A stretch of 37,194 nucleotides of DNA from Flavobacteriales bacterium. GTDB lineage: Bacteria > Bacteroidota > Bacteroidia > Flavobacteriales_H > JAHEZO01. The notes beneath the pieces are model-generated. The model was not told the DNA's origin, did no database searches, and was given only the letters and a program-made list of their open reading frames with translations. Location: the NCBI GenBank assembly GCA_023250995.1, contig JAHEZO010000008.1, positions 1-37,194 on the forward strand, in the 5' to 3' direction. This document shows, one piece after another, positions 27,662 to 36,616 of the stretch. Positions within the stretch are counted from its first letter, which is position 1. Each line of letters opens with the position of its first letter. The translations under genes and the position numbers were made by a program.

Positions 27662-30600
27662 GTGCTAATGAAATATTTCCGTCTGGTTTTAGTTTTTTCC
27701 CTTTATTGCATTTTTAACAAAGGATTTTCTCAGGATACCCTGGTTCATTTTTCGTTTAACGACAAGTTTAACGATGCCAACTTATTAATGGAGGAAAAAC
27801 TTTACCCCATTGCCCTTCCCGTTTGGCTGGAGGTTCTTCAAACTGATACAGGCAATTCAAATTGGAACTATAAAGTTGGAATTTGTTATTTAAATTCCAG
27901 CAATGAAAGAACCCGTTCACTTTCATATCTTGAAAAAGCAATTTTAAATACTTCCAAGAATTATAATCCATTTTCATCTTCAGAAAAAAGATCACCTAAT
28001 GATGCTTATTATTATCTTGCAAAATCATACCACCTTAATAACCAAATTGATAAAGCCATTGAGTATTTTAATAAATTTAAAGATGTGGCAGGAAAAAAAC
28101 ATTACATGATTCCCGATGTAGAAAGGAGTTTGGAAATGTGCCTCAACGCAAAGGATATGCTCGGCAAACCCATTACAGTGAAAATTACAAATCTTGGCGA
28201 TAAAATAAATTCACCCTCCCCTGAATACGGAGCCGTTTTATCTCTGGATGAAAAGGCCCTTTATTTTACCTCCAGAAGGTTATGGAAAGACAGCTCAAAT
28301 TCAGATATGAAAGAAAGAAGCGATGGGGATTATTTTGAAGATATTTATGTTTCGTTTAAAGGGAGTGACGGAAACTGGCTGGAACCCGAGTTACTTAATT
28401 TTAATCGCCCGGATGACCATGAGGCAACTATTTCTCTGTCGGCTGATGGCCATACTCTTTATTTATACCGTGACGAAGACGGGAATGGAAATTTGTATCA
28501 AAGCTTTTTTATTGATACATCCTGGTCCGGCCCGGTTCCAATGGGATCAGATATTAACAGCAAATCTCACGAAACGCATCTTACCGTAACAATGGATGGC
28601 AAAACTCTATATTTTGTAAGTAACCGGAAAGGTGGTTTTGGTGAAAAGGATATTTATAAATGCACTAAACTTCCCAATGGGCAATGGTCGCTTGCTCAGA
28701 ATTTAGGGCCAATAATTAACTCGAAATTTGATGAGGATGGTCCATTTATTCATCCTGACGGGAAAACAATGTTTTTCAGTTCAAAAGGACATAAGAGCAT
28801 GGGAGGATTTGATATTTTCATGACTACCTTAAAAGACGATGGAACCTGGTCTGAACCTGAAAATCTTGGTTACCCGATAAACACCACGGATGATGATATC
28901 TTTTTTGTTTTAAGTCCGGATGGCAAAAGGGCTTATTATTCTTCCTTCAGAGAAGGGGGGCATGGTAGCAAAGACATTTATATTATTCAGCAACCAGATG
29001 CCATTGAGCATTCGCTTACTTTAATTAAAGGTACTATTACCGTTCCGGAAGGGATGGAAATACCGGATGATTTAAATATTGTAATTACCAATAATGAAAC
29101 GGGAGAGTATGTTACCGAGGTTAAGCCTCTGAAGAGGAACGGGAGTTTTGTATTTATTATTCCTCCGGGTAAAAATTATAATATTTCATATAATATTGGT
29201 GAAACAGAATTTTACAATGAAAATGTGTATGTGCCGGTTGGAAAAGATTATAATGAAGTGGATAAGCTGATTGCACTTAATCCTCAAAAGTTAGGTACCC
29301 CTGAAGCCGTTAAAGTGGATATAATAAGTTCAAGAGAAAAGCCCAAGCCACAGTGGCAGATTCGTTTCAGAGAACCCGGCAAAATGATTCCGGATAGTTC
29401 CTACATTCAATATTTGAATGCTGAGGGTGCAGTAATTTATGAAGAGTTGATTTCAAAATCAGGGTTTTTTAATTATTATGAACTTGAAAAAACACAACCC
29501 TATTTATTTACTCTGAAATCCAAGGATAGTCCGCTTTGTAGCCAAGCCGAAATTGTTTTAATCAATGGTGAAAAAGACGCCAGATACCTTGCGGATGAAA
29601 AATGTATTTTTAAAGAAGAGGAAATAATTAATCCTAAATTTATTTTTAACAGCCTAGGATTTACCATACCGGATAATGTTTCTTTGCAATATCTAGACAA
29701 TAATGAAAATGTACTATTTGAAGAGGTCCTTAAAAAGAGTGGTGACCTTGTTTTTCACCAAATGCCTTCCGACTCCAGTTATATTTTAAGAGTTGGGTTG
29801 GATGCCTCCTTTTGCAAAGAAGCCAAAATTGAAATTCCAAAAAAGGATGGCGGCAGCTTAACGTTATTGCCGGATGCTAAATGTATTTTTCGGTTGAGAG
29901 AGCAAAAGCCAAAATTTTTATTCAGTTCTCTTGAGAAAGAATTTTCTGCAGGATTAGGTGTTCAGTACTTGGATGAAAAAGGGAAAATAATTTATGAAGA
30001 GAAAATTAATGAAAAAGGGGAGTTTAATTTTCATGTCCTCCCAATAGAAAAGCCTTATTTAATGAAGTTGAAAACTAAAAACACCAGTTTTTGCGATGAA
30101 GGGGAGATTACAATACCCGGACCCGGTGGAAGTGTTTATACCCTTATTGCCGATGAGAATTGCATTTTCAGGGTTAAGGATAAAAAATCAAAATTTGTTT
30201 ATGAATACCTTGATAAGGAAACTGCCGGTGGATTGCGGATTCAGATTATTGATGAAAACGGCAATGTTGTTTTAGAAGAAAAAATGAATGAGAAGGGAGA
30301 GTTCCCATATTATAAATTCCCAACCGATAAAAAATATTCTATTAAGATTTTACCCTACAGCCCGGAAAAATTTAGGAATACAGAAATTATTATTCCTTCT
30401 TTGGGAAAGAAGTTTTTTAAATATGTTCCGGATGAATCGGGGGTATTTCGTTTAAAAGATGTAAAAGAGGAGACCATTGTTGCAGGAGAAGAAAAGTCAA
30501 TAATGCCTGAAAAGGTAATTGAGGTTAATGAAAAGGAGCCTGTGATTGAAAATGAAAAAACGGTTGTTAAGGAAAAAGAAAAAACGGTGACTCAGTCCCC

Positions 30601-30955
30601 AGTGGCCATTGCAAAAACGATTTTGTTTGATTACAATAGTTTTGAAATTGGTTCTCAATATCTGCAAGAATTGGACGAGGTTGTAAAAACGCTAAAAGAA
30701 TATTCTTCAATGAAAGTTGAAATTTTTGGCCACACCGATTCAAAGGGTACCGATGATTTTAATCAAAACCTTTCGAAGAAAAGGGCAGAAAATTCTGCAA
30801 AATATTTAATTTCAAAAGGAATTTCACGAAAAAGAATTACCACCAAAGGATTTGGAGAAAGCCAACCTGTGGCTCCGAATATTTTACCTGATGGAAGTGA
30901 TAACCCCGAAGGAAGGCAGAAAAACAGGAGGATTGAATTGAAAGGAAAAAATTAA
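27662..30955 (+). CDS. Large envelope protein: TPR, PD40 propeller, regulatory-like beta domain, four ~93-aa tandem repeats, C-terminal OmpA peptidoglycan-binding domain
   Basis: SADGHTLYLYRDEDGNGN, TMDGKTLYFVSNRKGGFGEKDIYKC, HPDGKTMFFSSKGHKSMGGFDIF; C-terminal VEIFGHTDSKGTDDFNQNLSKKRAENSAKYLISKGISRKRITTKGFGESQP...EGRQKNRRIEL. Called start is GTG; ATG 27668 more likely. Confidence 0.93.
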   Translation: MLMKYFRLVLVFSLYCIFNKGFSQDTLVHFSFNDKFNDANLLMEEKLYPIALPVWLEVLQTDTGNSNWNYKVGICYLNSSNERTRSLSYLEKAILNTSKNYNPFSSSEKRSPNDAYYYLAKSYHLNNQIDKAIEYFNKFKDVAGKKHYMIPDVERSLEMCLNAKDMLGKPITVKITNLGDKINSPSPEYGAVLSLDEKALYFTSRRLWKDSSNSDMKERSDGDYFEDIYVSFKGSDGNWLEPELLNFNRPDDHEATISLSADGHTLYLYRDEDGNGNLYQSFFIDTSWSGPVPMGSDINSKSHETHLTVTMDGKTLYFVSNRKGGFGEKDIYKCTKLPNGQWSLAQNLGPIINSKFDEDGPFIHPDGKTMFFSSKGHKSMGGFDIFMTTLKDDGTWSEPENLGYPINTTDDDIFFVLSPDGKRAYYSSFREGGHGSKDIYIIQQPDAIEHSLTLIKGTITVPEGMEIPDDLNIVITNNETGEYVTEVKPLKRNGSFVFIIPPGKNYNISYNIGETEFYNENVYVPVGKDYNEVDKLIALNPQKLGTPEAVKVDIISSREKPKPQWQIRFREPGKMIPDSSYIQYLNAEGAVIYEELISKSGFFNYYELEKTQPYLFTLKSKDSPLCSQAEIVLINGEKDARYLADEKCIFKEEEIINPKFIFNSLGFTIPDNVSLQYLDNNENVLFEEVLKKSGDLVFHQMPSDSSYILRVGLDASFCKEAKIEIPKKDGGSLTLLPDAKCIFRLREQKPKFLFSSLEKEFSAGLGVQYLDEKGKIIYEEKINEKGEFNFHVLPIEKPYLMKLKTKNTSFCDEGEITIPGPGGSVYTLIADENCIFRVKDKKSKFVYEYLDKETAGGLRIQIIDENGNVVLEEKMNEKGEFPYYKFPTDKKYSIKILPYSPEKFRNTEIIIPSLGKKFFKYVPDESGVFRLKDVKEETIVAGEEKSIMPEKVIEVNEKEPVIENEKTVVKEKEKTVTQSPVAIAKTILFDYNSFEIGSQYLQELDEVVKTLKEYSSMKVEIFGHTDSKGTDDFNQNLSKKRAENSAKYLISKGISRKRITTKGFGESQPVAPNILPDGSDNPEGRQKNRRIELKGKN
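29339..30465 (+). repeat. Four tandem ~93-aa repeats within the OmpA/PD40 protein (approx. 29339-29629, 29630-29905, 29906-30184, 30185-30465)
   Basis: Recurring (N/K)xKFxFxxL...xxQYLDExGxxxxEExxxKxGxFxxxxxPxxxxYxxxLxxxxxxFCxEAxIxIPxxxGxxxxLxxDexCIFRxxxx. Confidence 0.85.
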
Positions 30956-32328
30956 TATTTTGAAATTTTTTTCTGCAGCATTCCCACCAATAATCCGATA
31001 ATGCTTGCCGATAGCCCGAATATTAAAGGGTTCACCGAAGTATCAGCCAAAGTAGAAAAGGACCAACCGGAAATCCCAAAAAGAATTGAATATAAGGCCG
31101 AAACCGGAGAAGTTCCTTTCAGGAAAAGTCCTGCAACAAGCGGAATAAATAACGAAACCAGACTTATTGCTGATGACTGACCAACCAATTCATAGATATT
31201 TCCTTTCGAAAATGCGAAAAAAACAGATACCAGCGAAACAAATAAAACCGAAAGACGGGAAACCATTAGAAATTTTTTATCGCTTAAATCTTTAAACAAG
31301 GGTTTGATAATATTTTCACTTAAAATGGCCGAGGGAGCCAAAATTGCCCCACTTGCCGTACTCATAATTGCCGAGATAAGGGCTCCGAAAAACAAAACAT
31401 TTACAAATAATCCGGAGTGCTTCATTACAATAAGGGGAATGGTTAATTGGGAATCTGAAGCTGAAATTCCGGGATAAAGAAAATTTCCGTATGCTACAAT
31501 TATTATTGGCAAAAACGCTATTGAAATGTATAAAAGGGAGGAAAACAAAGAAGAAGACACGGCAACTTTTTCCGATTTTGAGGCCATTACTCTCTGAAAA
31601 ACATCCTGCCCTGCAATAGAGCCCAGTCCTATGGTCATCCACATTGCAAAATAGTTTAGCCAGGAAGAAATGGTATTATGAGTTGGAGAAAATTGAAAAT
31701 GTTCAGCTGGAATTTTTTCCAGCACTTGTGAAAATTGAGCTTTGGAAGTTATTTCAATTGTAACAATTACCAGCCCGGCAATAATTACAATCATTTGAAA
31801 AAAGTCGGTAATGGAAACGCTCCACATTCCTCCAAAAAAAGTATAAAAAACAACTACCGCAGTTCCGATTATAATTCCATAATTAACCGGTATTCCTGCC
31901 ACCACGTTAAACAAAACCCCCAGTGCCACCATTTGTCCTGCAATCCACCCAAAGTATGAAACGATGAGTAAAATGCTGGCTACAATTTCAACTTGCCGGT
32001 TAAACTTTACCCTGTAAAAATCACCAAAGGTTATGAGGTTCATCCGGTATAAAGGTTTGGCAAAAAATAAACCTATTAAAACCAAACAAAGCGCTGCACC
32101 AAAAGGATCTTCAATAATTCCAAGGAAACCTTTTTCACTGAATTGAGAACTTGCCCCAAGCAAAGTTTCTGAGCCAAACCAGGTGGCGAACACGGTAGCA
32201 GTGGCAAGGTAAAACGGAAGCTTTTTTCCGGCAACCAAAAAATCGGAACTGGTTTTTACCTTTCGTGAAGCAACATACCCAATAATAATAGTGAGCAGCA
32301 GGTAAACAACTATAAAAATAATCAGCAT
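30952..32328 (-). CDS. Sodium:solute symporter family (SSS) transporter
   Basis: Multi-TM; GYVASRKVKTSSDFLVAGKKLPFYLATATVFATWFGSETLLGASSQFSEKGFLGIIEDPFGAALCLVLIGLFF; FQRVMASKSEKVAVSSS. Confidence 0.92.
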   Translation of the reverse strand: MLIIFIVVYLLLTIIIGYVASRKVKTSSDFLVAGKKLPFYLATATVFATWFGSETLLGASSQFSEKGFLGIIEDPFGAALCLVLIGLFFAKPLYRMNLITFGDFYRVKFNRQVEIVASILLIVSYFGWIAGQMVALGVLFNVVAGIPVNYGIIIGTAVVVFYTFFGGMWSVSITDFFQMIVIIAGLVIVTIEITSKAQFSQVLEKIPAEHFQFSPTHNTISSWLNYFAMWMTIGLGSIAGQDVFQRVMASKSEKVAVSSSLFSSLLYISIAFLPIIIVAYGNFLYPGISASDSQLTIPLIVMKHSGLFVNVLFFGALISAIMSTASGAILAPSAILSENIIKPLFKDLSDKKFLMVSRLSVLFVSLVSVFFAFSKGNIYELVGQSSAISLVSLFIPLVAGLFLKGTSPVSALYSILFGISGWSFSTLADTSVNPLIFGLSASIIGLLVGMLQKKISKY

Positions 32329-32330
32329 CC

Positions 32331-33317
32331 TTAATCACAAACTTTGCCGATGGGTTTTCCTTTCTGAAATTCCTCTTCCAGCTTCTTTTCCTCCTCCTTA
32401 TCCTCCGGGTTAAGGCTTGTATCAAATTTTGCAAGGTCAGGTTTGCCGGCATTTACCCATGCCGTGTACCAAAGGCTTCCAATGGTAATGATGGCTTCAC
32501 GCATCCTTCGTTCAACCATTCCGTTTAACATTTTATCATAGGCCAATGTGTAATCCTGCGAATAAGTTTTCACCGTTACATTACCTCTTGTTTCAAAGCT
32601 ATATTTATCATCAGTTGGAAATCGTCCGTTTAATTCTTTTTCAAAAAGGAGAACCGAGTCAACAGCGGCATGGCTGTCTTCCACAATATCCCAAATCCGG
32701 TTTAAAGGGTTCTCAATGTATTTTGCCCTACCTACAAAATAATCATATCCTTCGGCTTTCATTTCAGGAATGCGTGACTCCCAAAAACCGTGTATCCCCT
32801 TTTGATTGGTAAGCTGCCCGTTATAATTTTCAGTGGTATGAAGTGGAACATGTGAATCGCCTATATAGTGGCCCAGGTCGGCCGACAAATGTAAAATTCT
32901 TTCAAAATTTTCTTCCTTAAAAGCTTTAGTAAGCCGTGAAACCATCAGGTTTACGTGCCAGGGTACAATTCCGTAAGCATTTAATGTATCTTCCGAATAT
33001 TTTGCAACGGCATCATCCCATTTACGAGGAACTATTTTAAATGCACTTACACCGGTGGAGTCGTAATGGTCAATGTCAATATAATGTCTTTCCGCTTCTC
33101 CCTTTACTGCATATCTTCTTTTATCGGGATCAACCGCATGTTCAGTTATAAACTCAATATTTTTTTTATAAAACCCAATCATTTGTGAGGGCAGGGTTAA
33201 TACGGCCATCCGGTTTATTCGCTTGTGGGCATAAAAACCCCAGGAAAAAATTTCGGGAGAGGAAATAATTAAGATTAAAAAGGAAAAAATTAAAATAAAA
33301 AGAATTTTTTTTGTCAT
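32331..33317 (-). CDS. Secreted zinc-dependent phospholipase C / S1-P1 nuclease-fold protein
   Basis: Signal peptide; WGFYAHKRINRMAVLTLP, ERHYIDIDHYD, HLSADLGHYIGDSHVPLHTTENYNGQLTNQKGIHGFWESRIPE metal-ligand pattern. Confidence 0.82.
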   Translation of the reverse strand: MTKKILFILIFSFLILIISSPEIFSWGFYAHKRINRMAVLTLPSQMIGFYKKNIEFITEHAVDPDKRRYAVKGEAERHYIDIDHYDSTGVSAFKIVPRKWDDAVAKYSEDTLNAYGIVPWHVNLMVSRLTKAFKEENFERILHLSADLGHYIGDSHVPLHTTENYNGQLTNQKGIHGFWESRIPEMKAEGYDYFVGRAKYIENPLNRIWDIVEDSHAAVDSVLLFEKELNGRFPTDDKYSFETRGNVTVKTYSQDYTLAYDKMLNGMVERRMREAIITIGSLWYTAWVNAGKPDLAKFDTSLNPEDKEEEKKLEEEFQKGKPIGKVCD

Positions 33318-33362
33318 ACTACATTTTTAAAAATCAAAAATGATATCAACGTTATGTACCAA

Positions 33363-34613
33363 TTAGTGGATATTATTCGTCTTTATTTGAGGCGTAAAAC
33401 GAATTGGAAAAAGATACTCAACATTTACTGCACGACCATTTAAAAGGGCAGGAATCCAACTGTTTGGTAATTCTTTTATTGCTTTTAAGGCTTCCTCGTC
33501 ACAACCCCCTCCAATCCCTTTTAAAATATTATAATTTTTCGCTTTTCCTGTACTATCAACCATAAATGTTAAATAAACTGTGCCATAAATATTTTCATCC
33601 ATTGCCAATTTAGGGTACCTGATTTTATTAGAAATTAATTCATTCATAATAGTTGTACCTCCAATGAATAAGGGTGGTCGGTTAAGTTTTGTTTTAAAGG
33701 TATCCTTTAAATTAATTACATTAAAAAGAATTTCTTTTTGTTCGTCATCAATCCTAAAGAAAGATAACTCCTCTTTGGAAAAATCATATTTTTGTTCAAT
33801 AACCCCTTTCTTGTCGTAGAACTCCCAAATTCCAATTCTCTTGTCATCCTGATATTCACCATGCGAAATTTTTTTTTTGCCATCGGCCCGATATTCTGTC
33901 CAAATGCCGTCTTTAAGTCCATTTTTGGAAAAACTATTTGTAACAATTGTTTTTGACAAAAGTTGTCCCATATCGTATTCCTCGATAACTAATTTCCCAG
34001 TTTTATGATTGTATTTCTTGCAAATTCCATGCTTTTTAAATATTATTTTGGGTCTCAAAATTCTTTTTCGAGAAATTATCTTAAATGAGCTTTTGTCGGA
34101 ACCTAAATAGTAAATAATTAATTGTGAATTCGGCAGGAAATAATAGGTCCTCAATCTTTCTGATTTGAATAAATTGGTATATAACACACTATCTGAAAAT
34201 ATTTTTGGATAAATTTCCATGGATTTTAATCGTCCATCTCCATAATATGAAAACGAAGTATCTTGGTAAACACAATTTTTTATATTTATATTACCCGTTC
34301 CTTTGATTTTACCATTTTCATAAAAGGCAGCTCGGGGGCCAACTTCCCAGTTTTTATTTTGATTATCTGAAAAGTATTTAACTAGTAAATGTAAAAATTT
34401 GCTATTGCCATTTTTATATTTTTCATGGATTAAGTTAACTTCTTTAAAATTTTCATTTTTTTTCAATTCACACCTAATGCTGTCAAGCTTTTTTAAAAAA
34501 ATTTCCACTGATGTAGAATCAGAAGACTGTCCAAAAATTTTCATTAAAATCAAAAGAAATATTGAAATAATTATTGTCCTTTTAATTGACATTTTTTTAA
34601 TATTATAGCCCAA
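33363..34613 (-). CDS. Exported protein with MORN/YwqK-like repeats and C-terminal TonB-C domain
   Basis: Signal peptide after MSIKRTIIISIFLLILMKIFGQ (ATG 34592 likely start); KDGIWTEYRADGKKKISHGEYQDDKRIGIWEFYDKKG; RYPKLAMDENIYGTVYLTFMVDSTGKAKNYNILKGIGGGCDEEALKAIKELP. Confidence 0.85.
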   Translation of the reverse strand: MGYNIKKMSIKRTIIISIFLLILMKIFGQSSDSTSVEIFLKKLDSIRCELKKNENFKEVNLIHEKYKNGNSKFLHLLVKYFSDNQNKNWEVGPRAAFYENGKIKGTGNINIKNCVYQDTSFSYYGDGRLKSMEIYPKIFSDSVLYTNLFKSERLRTYYFLPNSQLIIYYLGSDKSSFKIISRKRILRPKIIFKKHGICKKYNHKTGKLVIEEYDMGQLLSKTIVTNSFSKNGLKDGIWTEYRADGKKKISHGEYQDDKRIGIWEFYDKKGVIEQKYDFSKEELSFFRIDDEQKEILFNVINLKDTFKTKLNRPPLFIGGTTIMNELISNKIRYPKLAMDENIYGTVYLTFMVDSTGKAKNYNILKGIGGGCDEEALKAIKELPNSWIPALLNGRAVNVEYLFPIRFTPQIKTNNIH

Positions 34614-34703
34614 ATAGTAAATCCCAAAATTAATGCTGCGGTTGTATTCCTTCGTTTTGAACTACGTGCGTGTTGAAGTTAAGTCCCTCTTTTTGAAACG
34701 TAA

Positions 34704-35420
34704 TTAATCCAACCTTACAAGGCAATCCCCCTTCAAAACCGGAATAATTTTAGTTTTATCGAGAGAAAAGCAATATTTTATGTCTTTTTTTAAATTAAGC
34801 CTTGCAAGTCTTTTACTATGTGAAGCATTTTTAAAAAACCTGAATCTGTTTTGAATATTTGCTTCATAAAGATAGCGGCAGGCCCAGGCCGAATCGGCCA
34901 CCTGTTCGCTGAAATCGGGGTGTTTTGCAATTTCAATAGTTACCGCTCCGGCAAATAGAGCATCTTCCAAATTATATTTATCTTTCCATCCGGCACAAAG
35001 AAGAAGCACATCCCGTTTTTGCAAAACAAGCCAGTTGCACAAGGCAGTAAAATTGGTAAAGGCCCCTATTACCACTTTATGGGCGTTTCTGGCTGCGTGA
35101 ATGGCCTGTGTGCCGTTGGTGGTGGTAAGGGCTATTGCCCTTCCTTTAATTTTCTCATCCATATAGCTGAAAGGAGAATTCCCAAAATCAAATCCTTCTA
35201 TAGTAACAGCATCTCTTTCTGCTCCTGCCAGGTAACCTTTTTGTTTATAAGCCCGGGCCTCTTCTATGGTAGCAACGGGAATAATTTTATCAGCACCAAA
35301 CTCAAGGGCAGTACAAATGGCACTCGTGGCACGCAAAATATCAATTACCACAACAATACTCTCCGTGTTTTCATAAACAGGGTAGAGGGCAGGGGAGTGG
35401 CATACCTCAATTTTAGGCAT
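34704..35420 (-). CDS. comB: 2-phosphosulfolactate phosphatase family (ComB)
   Basis: VVIDILRATSAICTALEFGADKIIPVATIEEA, LAGERDAVTIEGFDFGNSPFSY, ALTTTNGTQAIHAA, VLLLCAGWKDKYNLEDALFAGAV. Confidence 0.9.
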   Translation of the reverse strand: MPKIEVCHSPALYPVYENTESIVVVIDILRATSAICTALEFGADKIIPVATIEEARAYKQKGYLAGAERDAVTIEGFDFGNSPFSYMDEKIKGRAIALTTTNGTQAIHAARNAHKVVIGAFTNFTALCNWLVLQKRDVLLLCAGWKDKYNLEDALFAGAVTIEIAKHPDFSEQVADSAWACRYLYEANIQNRFRFFKNASHSKRLARLNLKKDIKYCFSLDKTKIIPVLKGDCLVRLD

Positions 35421-35452
35421 AATTCAAAGTCAATTTTTTTTGTTCAATCCGG

Positions 35453-36541
35453 TTAATTATTTTTTTTTAAAAAAGGCAACTTCACAACCTTAGCCTTCAG
35501 ATTTTTTTCTCTTATTTTAATGAAAATTTCGGTCCCTTCCTTTGAAAATCGGGTTTTAACATAACCCATTCCTATTGGCAATTTGAGCGTAGGGGACATA
35601 GTTCCCGAAGTTACTTTTCCTATAATATTATTTTCCCCATCCCAAATTTCGTAATCATGCCTGGGAATTCCTTTGTCAATCATTTCGAAACCAATCAATT
35701 TTTTTTCCACTCCCGCATCCTTTTGTTTTAAAAGGAAATCGGATGAAATAAATTTTTTCGAAAATTTAGTAATCCATCCAAGGCCTGCTTCCAGAGGTGA
35801 TGTATGGTCATCAATATCATTTCCATACAGGCAAAATCCCATTTCGAGGCGAAGTGTATCCCTTGCAGCAAGGCCAATGGGTTTAATGCCAAACTCTTTT
35901 CCGGAATTAAAAATTGCTTCCCAGATTTTTTCTGCAAACTGATTTTTAAAATAAATTTCGAATCCTCCCGCACCTGTATATCCGGTGTTTGAAAGAATAA
36001 TATTTTCGAAACCGCAAAAGCTTCCTTTTTTAAAAGTGTAATAAGGAATTTCATTGAGATTAACCTCTGTTAGTTTTTGTAAAACCTGCAAAGCTTTGGG
36101 TCCCTGCACTGCCAGTAGAGAAGTTTGGTCGGAAATGTTTTCCATTTGTACTCCAAAAGAATTATGTTTCGAAATCCAATCCCAGTCCTTTTCAATGTTC
36201 GAAGCATTTACCACAAGCATAAATTCATTCCCACTAATCCGATAAACAAGTAAATCGTCCACAATTCCTCCGGCCTCATTGGGAAGACAGGAATACTGAA
36301 TTTTTCCGTCCTCCAGTTTAGAAACATCATTTGAAGTTACCAGTTGTAACAGCTCAAGAGCCTTTTCGCCCGAAATAATAAACTCTCCCATGTGCGAAAC
36401 ATCAAAAACCCCAACTGAGGTCCTTACTGAAAAGTGCTCTTCATTAACTCCTGCATATTGAACCGGCATCAGATAACCTGCAAAAGGAACCATTTTTGCC
36501 CCCAGGGAACCGTGTATTTTTGACAATGCTGTCTCTTTCAT
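35453..36541 (-). CDS. gcvT: Glycine cleavage system T protein (aminomethyltransferase)
   Basis: [89 protein letters not shown]. Confidence 0.97.
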   Translation of the reverse strand: MKETALSKIHGSLGAKMVPFAGYLMPVQYAGVNEEHFSVRTSVGVFDVSHMGEFIISGEKALELLQLVTSNDVSKLEDGKIQYSCLPNEAGGIVDDLLVYRISGNEFMLVVNASNIEKDWDWISKHNSFGVQMENISDQTSLLAVQGPKALQVLQKLTEVNLNEIPYYTFKKGSFCGFENIILSNTGYTGAGGFEIYFKNQFAEKIWEAIFNSGKEFGIKPIGLAARDTLRLEMGFCLYGNDIDDHTSPLEAGLGWITKFSKKFISSDFLLKQKDAGVEKKLIGFEMIDKGIPRHDYEIWDGENNIIGKVTSGTMSPTLKLPIGMGYVKTRFSKEGTEIFIKIREKNLKAKVVKLPFLKKNN

Positions 36542-36616
36542 AATCTATACTTTAAATTCTTTTTAACTTTGGGTGGTAAAGATTGAAAAATAATTTTAAA
36601 CTTTAGTGATTTCAAT

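Noticed and set aside
33327-33347. CATTTTT...AAAAATG inverted repeat between two minus-strand genes
   Set aside because: Almost pure A/T with no GC stem and no following T-run in the transcribed direction; expected by chance in AT-rich spacer
34625-34700. Possible inverted repeat AACT...AGTT and TAATTTTG box around the comB / TonB-C spacer
   Set aside because: Imperfect and short; no matching -33 element; not enough to annotate
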